27,300 bases of DNA from RYN-433 sp036558265 (GTDB lineage Bacteria > Planctomycetota > Phycisphaerae > Tepidisphaerales > Tepidisphaeraceae): the NCBI GenBank assembly GCA_036558265.1, contig DATBFY010000562.1, forward strand, positions 1-27,300, read 5' to 3'. The notes beneath the pieces are model-generated. The model was given only the letters and a program-made list of their open reading frames with translations. It made no database searches and had not been told where the DNA came from. A program made the position numbers and the translations under genes. The first letter of the stretch is position 1. Each line of letters begins with the position of its first letter. This document shows positions 17,748 through 25,197 of this stretch, one piece after another.

Positions 17748-17848
17748 TTTTCCAGGCTCCTCGGGGAGCGCATCCGCGTGTGCGCCAGACCGATCATAAC
17801 CGACGGTGCCACGGGGCGGAATCGCCCGCGCGGGGGGGGCGGCGCACC

Positions 17849-18748
17849 TCAGTACTGGGCGTCGAGGATCAGTGATTCCTCCCATCGTCGTGTCGTGTGA
17901 TTGCGGAAAAACAAGCCCAGGGAGCGGTCCTCGTAGATTTCGAGCATGGCCGAGCGCACCGCGCTGCCGCGGGCGTCCTCGAGGCTGGCGATGTCGCATT
18001 GGACGATCGGGTGATCGTCGATGCCGGCGATCTTGCGAAAACGATCCTTGCCGACCCAGACGGCATCGCCGATGTGGGCGTGGCCGTAAAGGTGCAGGCG
18101 GACGTTGGGCGGCAGCGGGAAGAACTCGTCGAAGAGGTTGCTGGGTCGGTTGCCGCCGGCGAAGGCGTAGTGGGCGCAGGTGATCACCGGCCCGTCGGCG
18201 GCGGCGATCCGGTCGCGCACGGCCTGGTAGGCGGCGGCGTCATGGGGGTAGCAGGCCGCGTCGCCGTGGACGGTGCCGTGCGTGCTGGCCCAGCGGCCGC
18301 GCGGGTCGGCGTGGTCGGAGAGGAAGAGCACCGTGAAATCGCCGATCGAATCGATGAAGTAGAACGACTCGATCGAGTCGGTCGTCCGCCAGCCGGGCAG
18401 GCGTGCGACCGCGTCGCGGAAGATCGCCGTGTGCCCGCCGGCGCCCCTGTCGTGGCGGAGGAAGTCGAAATCGTGATTGCCCAGGACGTACCGCAACGGG
18501 GCGCCGAAGGCCGAGAGCGCCTCGACCTGCATGGCGGCCATCTCTTCCAGGTGCGGGAGATTCGAGCCCTCGACGGCGTCGCCCAGATACCAGATCTGCT
18601 CGACGGGCAGGTCGAGCGAGCGGAAGTCGTCAATGGCAATAGACAAGCAGCGCCGGGCCTCGGCGGGAATGCTTTGTTGCAAGTCCGAGATAACCCAGAC
18701 GCGGTGACGGACGTTGAGGCGCGCGGATTGAAGGACCGTCGAAATCAC
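17849..18748 (-). CDS. Calcineurin-like metallophosphoesterase
   Basis: 299 aa of the two-metal phosphoesterase fold. Motifs: ISDLQQ (Asp22; Gln24 replaces the usual His of DxH), YLGDAVEGS (Asp57), LGNHDFD (Asn91-His92), TCAHYAF and YGHAHIGD (final histidines). The D-x-Q form is known in some subfamilies, such as manganese-dependent ADP-ribose/CDP-alcohol pyrophosphatases, so a nucleotide-type substrate is possible. No signal peptide, so cytosolic. I use the GTG at 18748; a TATCTT sits 9 nt upstream, and no ribosome binding site is clear. The gene is 33 bp after the LEPR-like gene stop, 101 bp before the membrane gene. Substrate and pathway are unknown; the LDL-rich N-terminus is unlikely to be a signal. 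Confidence 0.85.
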   Translation of the reverse strand: MISTVLQSARLNVRHRVWVISDLQQSIPAEARRCLSIAIDDFRSLDLPVEQIWYLGDAVEGSNLPHLEEMAAMQVEALSAFGAPLRYVLGNHDFDFLRHDRGAGGHTAIFRDAVARLPGWRTTDSIESFYFIDSIGDFTVLFLSDHADPRGRWASTHGTVHGDAACYPHDAAAYQAVRDRIAAADGPVITCAHYAFAGGNRPSNLFDEFFPLPPNVRLHLYGHAHIGDAVWVGKDRFRKIAGIDDHPIVQCDIASLEDARGSAVRSAMLEIYEDRSLGLFFRNHTTRRWEESLILDAQY

Positions 18749-18781
18749 CGTGCGACCAAGATAGAAGCCGCACGCGTCGAT

Positions 18782-19015
18782 TCAACCGTTTGCGTCGAAG
18801 AAGAACGGGTCGTCGTGGATCGCCGCCGCCCGGGCCGCGGGTTTGGCGACCATGTAGTAGATCCCTTCCTCCTCCATCAGCCGCGTACCGGTGGCCGAAG
18901 CCTCCTGGGCGAGCGGCATCGTGGCGGACATCATCGCCCGCAACTCGAGCGGTTCAAAGGCCGCCGTCGAGTCGGTCGGCAGGGGGTTAGCGATTTGTCG
19001 AATGAACGGGGACAT
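18782..19015 (-). CDS. Small protein with LEPR-XLL-like motif
   Basis: 77 aa. Residues 20-32 (FEPLELRAMMSAT) fit the planctomycete 'LEPRxLLSA' pattern (leucine-glutamate-x-arginine-x-hydrophobic-hydrophobic-serine), which normally sits at the N-terminus of large exported proteins and is thought to direct export or sorting. Here it is followed by only about 45 residues (MEEEGIYYMVAKPAARAAAIHDDPFFFDANG) with no recognised domain. It is either a microprotein using the motif alone or the stub of a once larger protein. The ATG at 19015 has AGG at 6 nt. It sits in the leftward run between the AAA+ partner and the phosphoesterase, 33 bp from the latter. Its expression has no direct support. Confidence 0.6.
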   Translation of the reverse strand: MSPFIRQIANPLPTDSTAAFEPLELRAMMSATMPLAQEASATGTRLMEEEGIYYMVAKPAARAAAIHDDPFFFDANG

Positions 19016-19121
19016 AACCTGTTTTCTCCGCGCGGGGCGGTTTGTTGCCCGCAAAGGCCCGACGGTCGGCAAACCCTCCCATTTCGCGCAAGAATCGGCT
19101 GCCCCAAACAGGTCAGGCGCC

Positions 19122-20996
19122 TCACGCCTTGCGAATGAACTCCGCCGCGTACGACCGCACCTGCTGACCGTTCAGCACGTGCACGACCCGCAACTGCTGC
19201 ACCGTGCTGGCGCTGAAATGGCTCATCGGCAGGTAGACGAGCTTCTTGCCGTACTTCTTGGCCAGCCGCCGCCACGCCGCGCCAGGCGGGCCCGGGCTCA
19301 GGAGCGCCACGTGCCGCTCCCGGCTGTACGCGCACGCCGCCATCAGCAGGCGCTCTTCCATCGTATCGGCCCCGTCGAACGCCGGATCCCGCCAGATGTC
19401 GAAGATGTGCGGCTCGATCGGCGGGTAGATCAGCATGCACCCGCCGTAGCTCGATTGCGCGATCCCCGGGCCGATCACGTTCGTTCGCCAGTCCGTCGCG
19501 AAGAACGCCAGCGTACTCTCCTCTTGGTGCTCGTGATGCCACGTCACGCGATACGGATAATCGCGCGGATCGGCTGGTGAATCGAACAGCATGACCACCG
19601 CGTCGATGCTCCCCCGGTTGGGCGGGAACACCTTCACGTACAGGTCCCCCGTGTGCCAGTTCCGCAGCGTCTCGCGGATGTCGATCCCGTCCTGCACGCT
19701 GGTCGTGAACTTCTCGGTGCGCGCCAGGTCCTGCCCGATGATCTGCATCGCCTTGGCGAACGTGTGCGTGCGGAACCGCTCGATCGCCACGTCCTCCGGC
19801 GGCCACGAACACTGTCGGAACGGGTTCCAGCGCATCTGCCAGAGCTTCTGCTGCTCGCGCTCGGGCCGCTTGCGCAGCTCCAACGTCCGCCAGACGACCG
19901 GCGGCCCGGAGAGGCGGTTGACCGTCCGCACGATCTCGCCGTCCGGCAGCCGCGCCTGATCAAAACCCAGCGAAATACCGGGAAACTCCGTCCGCCCGTT
20001 GAACGGATACGTCCGCGCCGTCTCGACCACTGCCAGCGCAAACGCGTCCCCCGCGAACTGCTGCGCACCGGTCGCCAGCGTATACAGATCCGGCGTAAGC
20101 CGCCGCTCCACCAGCGACAGGTTCCGCACGTACTTGAGCAAGAGCGCCAGGAGCTGCGGCGTGATCGGCCGCGCCTGCTTCTTCAGGTCCGTCTTGTACC
20201 GCTCGCGGGCCGCGATCAGCAGTTCCTTCACGCCGTCGATCGACAGGTTCTCGTCATCGTCAAGCTCCGCCCGCGCCTGCTCGTACAACCCCGTGATGAA
20301 CGGCAACTCTCCGAGGCAGAAGAAGAGATTCTTCTCATTCACCTGAAAAACGTCTGTCCCGTCAACCTCCGCGTCCTGCGGGCTAGCCGCTTCAGCGGCT
20401 GGCGTCCCCCCGCGAATCTCGTTAAACGCCTCCCTCACCCAGGGCCAGTCGATCATCGAGCAGACGAAAAGCGCACGCCGATGCTTCTGCTCCAACTCCA
20501 CCAACCGCCGCGCCATGTGCCGCACGCGATCCCGCGCCTGCGCCATCCGCAATCGCGGGATCGCCGGTAGCGCCGCCGCCACGAACTTCTCCAGCGGCAG
20601 GGTCTTGAGTGCGTACGGATCGGGAAACGCGCCCGAGTACGCCTCGAAGTGATCCACCTCCAGGTCGATGTATTCCCGCCGCATCCGCTCCCCCATCGCC
20701 ACGCGGATCGCCGCGATCACCGGCTGGCACGGGTCGATCGGCACGAAGTTCACCGTGCCCATCGAGTCCTCGCCGTCGTATTCGACCGCCTCGCGCTGCG
20801 CGACCAGCGTCACCGCCGGCAGCGCCTCGATCGCCCGCTCCACGTCCGTCTTGAAACTCGGCGGCAGCGGCACCGCCAGGCAGTCGAACCGCTCCGACAG
20901 CATGATCCGCCGGACTTCCACCGCGAAATCCCCGCTCCCATGAATCACCGGGATCGCCGTGACGCGGTCGGAGAACTTGAACAGTTCATGCGCCAT
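19122..20996 (-). CDS. Unknown 624-aa partner of AAA+ ATPase, TraB/DUF5682-like start
   Basis: I do not recognise a named family. The N-terminus (ATG at 20996: MAHELFKFSDRVTAIPVIHGSGDFAVEVRR) reads as a parallel alpha/beta start: IHGSGDFAVEVRRIML, LAVPLPPSF, then VPIDPCQPVIAAIRVAMG...YIDLEV. The spacing resembles the TraB/ChaN/DUF5682-type domain found in some MoxR cassettes; this is a fold-level guess. A middle helical region (about 170-300) carries MARRLVELEQKHRRALFV and the C-terminal half (about 320-624) is alpha/beta with YPFNGRTEFPGIS and MLIYPPIEPHIFDIWRDPAF. No signal or membrane helix. A 22-bp palindrome is read in frame as AAEAAS. It follows the ATPase across a 136-bp gap made of the dispersed repeat, with no clear ribosome binding site. 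The longer ORF from 21026 starts inside the repeat and is rejected. Confidence 0.8.
   Translation of the reverse strand: MAHELFKFSDRVTAIPVIHGSGDFAVEVRRIMLSERFDCLAVPLPPSFKTDVERAIEALPAVTLVAQREAVEYDGEDSMGTVNFVPIDPCQPVIAAIRVAMGERMRREYIDLEVDHFEAYSGAFPDPYALKTLPLEKFVAAALPAIPRLRMAQARDRVRHMARRLVELEQKHRRALFVCSMIDWPWVREAFNEIRGGTPAAEAASPQDAEVDGTDVFQVNEKNLFFCLGELPFITGLYEQARAELDDDENLSIDGVKELLIAARERYKTDLKKQARPITPQLLALLLKYVRNLSLVERRLTPDLYTLATGAQQFAGDAFALAVVETARTYPFNGRTEFPGISLGFDQARLPDGEIVRTVNRLSGPPVVWRTLELRKRPEREQQKLWQMRWNPFRQCSWPPEDVAIERFRTHTFAKAMQIIGQDLARTEKFTTSVQDGIDIRETLRNWHTGDLYVKVFPPNRGSIDAVVMLFDSPADPRDYPYRVTWHHEHQEESTLAFFATDWRTNVIGPGIAQSSYGGCMLIYPPIEPHIFDIWRDPAFDGADTMEERLLMAACAYSRERHVALLSPGPPGAAWRRLAKKYGKKLVYLPMSHFSASTVQQLRVVHVLNGQQVRSYAAEFIRKA
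20382..20403. repeat. In-frame palindromic repeat in the 624-aa gene
   Basis: AGCCGCT (20385-20391), TC, AGCGGCT (20394-20400) is a perfect hairpin, extended to 10-bp arms (GCTAGCCGCT/AGCGGCTGGC) with one G-T pair. It is translated as AAEAAS in a flexible region (GGTPAAEAASPQDAE). Confidence 0.65.
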
Positions 20997-21004
20997 GATC
21001 AGAA

Positions 21005-21131
21005 AGCCACAGAGGGGAATTGCCACAGATGAACACTGATGGACACAGACGAAAGAAGCTGAGTACTGACTGTCTTATCTGTGTTCATCCGCCGTTATCT
21101 GTGGCTCAATTCCTCTTTCTCTTTCTCCGTG
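21005..21131. repeat. Dispersed inverted repeat, copy 2, between ATPase and partner
   Basis: A near-palindromic element: GCCACAGATGAACAC... on the left and ...GTGTTCATCCGCCGTTATCTGTGGC on the right. The right part read on the minus strand matches copy 1 at 15126-15203, including the CCACGGAGA flank. On the minus strand it begins at the ATPase stop codon and ends at the start region of the next gene, filling the whole 136-bp gap. Confidence 0.7.
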
Positions 21132-21132
21132 G

Positions 21133-22092
21133 TTACTTCTCCTCATCCTCATCATCCAGGTTATCCGGATGCAGCGGATCGTTCGGATCGTGGAAAAAAT
21201 CCCCCAGCCCCATCGGCGTGAATTCTCCGCCCAGCGACTGCTTCTTCCGCTTCGCCAGGTTGTCCAGGTCCGCCGCGTCCTCTCCCAGGCATTTCTCCAG
21301 CGCCTCCTTCCATGCCTGGTCGCGGCTGACCGGGTGCTGCGGATCGGCGGCCATCCGCTTGATCGCGTAGCGCAGCAGGTTCACGCCGTCGCGCGGCGAG
21401 AAATCCAGTTTCAGCGAATGCGCCTGCTGCAAAAACTCCACCGTCAGCTCCAGCAACTGCTCCTCCGCGAACGGCAGGTGATACTTCAGGATCGCCTTCT
21501 CATCCCGCTTGTTCGGGAAGCCCAGCTTCAGCGTCGGCTGAAGCCGCGACAGGATGTAATCCGGGATCTCGTACGTCGAATCGTCCTGGTTCATCGTCAC
21601 CGCGCAGCGGAAATCGCGATGAGCATTGATCGTAATCCCCGCCACGACCGACTCGACGTACCGCCGGTGATCCAAAAGCGGGGCCAGCGACGCCCACGAC
21701 TTCTCGTTCATCCGGTTCCCCTCGTCCAGCACGCAGATGCCCCCCGTGATGATCGCCGTCACCAGCGGGCTCGCGTGATAGGCGATCCGCCCGCTCTCAG
21801 CCAGCACTGGCGTCACCAGCAGATCCTCCGGTCGCGTGTCCGCCGTGCACTGGTAGATGAACAGCGCCTGCTTCCGCACCTTCGCCCCGGCCATTCCCAG
21901 CGTCGTCTTGCCGATCCCCGGCGTGCCGATCAGCCGCGGCGTCAGCGGCAGGTCCCGCTCGTCCACCACCAGCCAGCATGCCAGCAACTGCTTGAGGATC
22001 TCCCGCTGCCCGATCCACTCGGCGATCACGTCATGCGGCTGCGACAGGTGAAGCGTCACACCCTCGATTTGCACCGTGTTCATCGCCGACAT
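21133..22092 (-). CDS. MoxR-type AAA+ ATPase
   Basis: 319 aa. Walker A GTPGIGKTT (56-64), Walker B ICVLDEGN (119-126), sensor 1 CAVTMNQDD with Asn168, and the arginine-finger region ILSRLQPTL (Arg182) define a MoxR-like AAA+ module; DVIAEWIGQREILKQLL is the usual start and the C-terminal helices (LRYAIKRMAADP) the lid. MoxR ATPases are chaperones that act on neighbouring vWA-containing proteins; none is in this window, and the gene beside it is a 624-aa unknown. Its acidic tail (DLDDEDEEK) is not typical. Start: ATG at 22092, with GGGGAGG 8 nt upstream; an internal ATG at 22083 lacks this spacing. The gene lies 49 bp after the large secreted protein stop on the same strand. Confidence 0.92.
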   Translation of the reverse strand: MSAMNTVQIEGVTLHLSQPHDVIAEWIGQREILKQLLACWLVVDERDLPLTPRLIGTPGIGKTTLGMAGAKVRKQALFIYQCTADTRPEDLLVTPVLAESGRIAYHASPLVTAIITGGICVLDEGNRMNEKSWASLAPLLDHRRYVESVVAGITINAHRDFRCAVTMNQDDSTYEIPDYILSRLQPTLKLGFPNKRDEKAILKYHLPFAEEQLLELTVEFLQQAHSLKLDFSPRDGVNLLRYAIKRMAADPQHPVSRDQAWKEALEKCLGEDAADLDNLAKRKKQSLGGEFTPMGLGDFFHDPNDPLHPDNLDDEDEEK

Positions 22093-22141
22093 TGTACGAG
22101 CCTCCCCGGGGAATTCTCCCCTTCCCGCTTGCGGGGCGCTC

Positions 22142-25105
22142 TTACCGAATGACCAGCGCATCCGCCACGTCCAGATTGACGACGAACACGCGCTTGCCCC
22201 CGCGCATCTCTTCGCGAACCTTCCCACCGCTCGCCAGGAACACTTGCTTCCCAGCAGCCTCGACATTCACGCGCACCTCCAATCCTTTCACCGCCGTCCC
22301 ACTCCAATTGATCAACGGGATGACGATTCCTCCCTTCGCTTCGATCACCGTCGCCTCCACCAGTGGGTTCGACATCTCCAGGGGCCGCCCCACCCGTCCC
22401 GCCGCCAGCCCGATCAGCCGCCCCGCAGCCTCGTTGAACTGCGTCGGGATAAAGTGTGCGAACGAATCATCCGTCGATCCCCGATCCAGCGGCCGCCGCG
22501 GGATCGCGGGCGCGAAATACGCCAGCCCCGGCAGGAACCCGCAGTAACACGCACGTCCCTCGCCCACCTTTCGCGATACGACCGCCGGCCGCCCATCGCC
22601 AAAGACGTGGCTCTCCTCCCCGCCCGGCACTGCGACGAACCGGCTCCGTGCGCCCAACACTGCCAAGCCCCCAGGCGTCACCACGTCCATTGCTGACGAG
22701 TAGGGCAGATCCTCCTTCAGCCGGTTGATCCGATCCTTGGCAACGTTCAGCGACTCTTCCCGAATGCCGAGCAACTCCCCCATCACCCCATTCGCCCGGT
22801 CCATCTCATCCCGCATCCCCGCCCCCGCCGTCGCGAAAAGCTGCCCGCCTCGCCGCACCCAATCCGCCAGCGCCGCCGACGCCGATCGACTGACGTGCCG
22901 ATCCGCCAGGTAGATCACCTTGAACCGCGACAAGTCATCCCCCTCCACCACCACGTCCAGCGGCAACTGCTGGTGCCGCGCGGCGATGTACAGCGCCCGC
23001 TTGCCCGCCCCGAACGGCGGCCGATTGTCCTGCCACACGTCCGCCGCCTCGCTGAACCACAGCCCCGCCTCGGCGGATCGCACGTGCCCGTCCTGCACGA
23101 CGTCCTCGAACCGCCCCAGCTCGTGCAGCGCCACGCGAACGGCCTGGGACATCTCCGGCGAGCTGACGTGGTTCTCGGTGTACGCCGCCTGCACCGGCCG
23201 CATCTCGTACAGGTTGATCACCTTCACCCCGTGCGCCAGATCCCCGTAAAACTGCCGCCGCCAGCTCGCGGGCGTGTTCCCGGGCGCGTGGGCCATCACG
23301 TAATACTGGATTTTCGCATCGGGATGATTGGCCACACCCGCGCGGAACATGTCCAGCACGAGCTCATTGATCTGCTGTGTCCCGACCGGCACCTGCCAGA
23401 TGTAATCCTCCCCCCACGGCATCGTCATCCCCCCCTCGCGGAACACGCTGATCCAGTGATGCACGTCCCCCATGTACGTCGGCCCGTGCGGCGAAAAATT
23501 CGCCCCGACCGACGCGTTGGGCAGATGCCGGCGCAGAATCGCCGTCCGCTCCTTCATCACGCCAATGCCGTATCGATAGCTCCAGATCTTCGACCAGTAA
23601 TACAACCCCGGTTTGTCCTTGGCCGTCTGCTCCGAGACGCTGTAATGAACTTTCGACCAATCCTGGCTCGCATCAGGATCGATGTCACCAGGCTTCTTGT
23701 TCTGCGACTTTAACCAAGCGACGAATGCCTCATCGCTCTTGCCCGGCGGCCTGGGCAAATCGATCTCATCCCCCATGCTGACGACCGCGATGTTCTTCGC
23801 CCGCCCCTCGCCTTCCAACTTCCGGCTATATTCCTCGAGCTTCTCGGTCGGCACCGACCGCACGTCGATGTACCCGCGAACGAGGCCCTCCGCCGTCGGC
23901 GCAAGATCCTCCACTCGATCCGGCACCAGCGCTGTCGCCCCCATCAACTTGATGAACTCCCCGAGCGCCGCCGTGTATTTCGCATTCTTCGGCCGGGCCG
24001 GAAAGGTGTAACCGTAAATCAATGTGCGCTGGGGCGCAATGCCAGAGACCGGCCGGCGCTTCAGGTCATCCAGCAACTCGTACAGCACCTCTTCCGCAAG
24101 CCGAACCCGCCTCGAATATCGCGTGTCCGCGTCATACGCCAGCTCCACCTCGCCCGACAGACCATCCAACCGCCGGATCGATTCGATCCCGCCCCCGTCC
24201 GCGCGCGGCACGCCAAACTCCAGCGAATACTTCGCCTCGCGCCCGCCTCCCTTAGGCGAGATCGTCCACTGCCCATCATTCAGGCTATCCAGCACGCCGC
24301 CCACCTCAACCCACTCCGACGTCTTCCCCGCCCCCGTCATAATCTCCCGCGCCGTCCAGTTCCGCTGATGCACCCAGTAAGGCGAATGCTCCTTCCCTGG
24401 CGGCACATTGATCGTCAACTCATTTGCACCGTTGTTCTGCACCCGCAAAAACAGATCGCCTGCCTGCGTGAGCATCCCATCCAGCGGCAGATAATTCTCC
24501 TTCGCGATCCGCTGCTCCACCTCCGCGCGATCGCTGGTCAGCATCACCAGATCGACGTTTCGCCGCGCCGCGTCCGCACCCTCCGGCTGTCGCTCCGCCA
24601 CCAGCGTCAGCGTCGCCGGCCCCTCATCCAGCTCGACCGTCGCGTCGTGACCTTCCCAGACCACGTTCTCCACCGCGCCCCAGGACCAGGCGACCTCCTT
24701 CTTCAAGCCCTCCTTGAACGGCCAGATCTTCAAGTTATCGCGCGCGCCGTAAAGCCGGTCCAGCCTGACCTTGCCCCCCTGTTCGACCCGCAGCCGAAAC
24801 CGCGTCTCAAACCGATACACCGCCTCGTATCGCACCAGTGCCAGGTAGGTCCCCGCCTTGGGGATTTGCACTTGCTTCGTCGCTTCCGATCGCTCGCAGT
24901 GCTCTGGAGCCCCCAGGTACGCCTTGCGGCTGAGGAACGTGTTCGCCAGCGTTCCGCAGTAGTAGTTCGTCCCCCACTTCTTCGCCTGCCAGTCCGGCGA
25001 GACGATTCGAAATCCCTCGGCTTCCGCGATCACCGTCTGGCCGCTTGCGAAAACCGCCCGCCCCACCAGCACCGTCGCAAGAACTGCCCATCGTCCCGCG
25101 CTCAT
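22142..25105 (-). CDS. Large secreted glycoside-hydrolase-like protein
   Basis: 987 aa, exported: signal peptide MSAGRWAVLATVLVGRAVFASG, cleavage near FASG. Residues about 25-200 look like a beta-sandwich of carbohydrate-binding type (EAEGFRIVSPDW; ARRNVDLVMLTSD). The middle (about 350-640) is an alpha/beta barrel-like region (LIYGYTFPARPKNAKY; IAVVSMGDEIDL; GEDYIWQVP), where acids in GDEID and GEDY are catalytic candidates. Residues about 680-810 (ALYIAARHQQLPLDVV; VIYLADRHVSRSASAALADWVRRGG) resemble the class-I glutaminase-like trimerisation domain of GH42-type beta-galactosidases. The end is a beta domain. I assign a glycosidase role by analogy only. The ATG at 25105 has GGAG 5 nt upstream; a GTG at 25111 is possible. 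Residues 69-78 (HCERSEATKQ) are repeat-derived. Confidence 0.75.
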   Translation of the reverse strand: MSAGRWAVLATVLVGRAVFASGQTVIAEAEGFRIVSPDWQAKKWGTNYYCGTLANTFLSRKAYLGAPEHCERSEATKQVQIPKAGTYLALVRYEAVYRFETRFRLRVEQGGKVRLDRLYGARDNLKIWPFKEGLKKEVAWSWGAVENVVWEGHDATVELDEGPATLTLVAERQPEGADAARRNVDLVMLTSDRAEVEQRIAKENYLPLDGMLTQAGDLFLRVQNNGANELTINVPPGKEHSPYWVHQRNWTAREIMTGAGKTSEWVEVGGVLDSLNDGQWTISPKGGGREAKYSLEFGVPRADGGGIESIRRLDGLSGEVELAYDADTRYSRRVRLAEEVLYELLDDLKRRPVSGIAPQRTLIYGYTFPARPKNAKYTAALGEFIKLMGATALVPDRVEDLAPTAEGLVRGYIDVRSVPTEKLEEYSRKLEGEGRAKNIAVVSMGDEIDLPRPPGKSDEAFVAWLKSQNKKPGDIDPDASQDWSKVHYSVSEQTAKDKPGLYYWSKIWSYRYGIGVMKERTAILRRHLPNASVGANFSPHGPTYMGDVHHWISVFREGGMTMPWGEDYIWQVPVGTQQINELVLDMFRAGVANHPDAKIQYYVMAHAPGNTPASWRRQFYGDLAHGVKVINLYEMRPVQAAYTENHVSSPEMSQAVRVALHELGRFEDVVQDGHVRSAEAGLWFSEAADVWQDNRPPFGAGKRALYIAARHQQLPLDVVVEGDDLSRFKVIYLADRHVSRSASAALADWVRRGGQLFATAGAGMRDEMDRANGVMGELLGIREESLNVAKDRINRLKEDLPYSSAMDVVTPGGLAVLGARSRFVAVPGGEESHVFGDGRPAVVSRKVGEGRACYCGFLPGLAYFAPAIPRRPLDRGSTDDSFAHFIPTQFNEAAGRLIGLAAGRVGRPLEMSNPLVEATVIEAKGGIVIPLINWSGTAVKGLEVRVNVEAAGKQVFLASGGKVREEMRGGKRVFVVNLDVADALVIR
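24872..24901. repeat. In-frame repeat coding HCERSEATKQ
   Basis: The 30 bp read on the minus strand as HCERSEATKQ in the N-terminal beta domain of the secreted protein. This peptide and close variants occur in unrelated proteins as translations of a dispersed DNA repeat (from general knowledge, not checked here). Confidence 0.6.
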
Positions 25106-25184
25106 CAGCACTCCTGAATCACCGAAACGTGTATTGACTCACCCACCCCACTCTACTCCCTCACTGTCGCAATCATTTAAACGC

Positions 25185-25190
25185 AAGGAG
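25185..25190 (+). promoter_or_regulatory. Ribosome binding site deciding the start at 25198
   Basis: AAGGAG is directly followed by an ATG at 25191 (no spacing) and a second ATG at 25198 (7 nt spacing). The second is the workable start and opens the long frame with a signal peptide. Confidence 0.8.
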
Positions 25191-25197
25191 ATGCCTT

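Noticed and set aside
19653..20570. 305-aa plus-strand ORF inside the 624-aa gene
   Set aside because: Arginine/leucine/proline-rich shadow with no motif.
22895..23713. 272-aa plus-strand ORF opposite the secreted protein
   Set aside because: Histidine/arginine/proline-rich antisense shadow.
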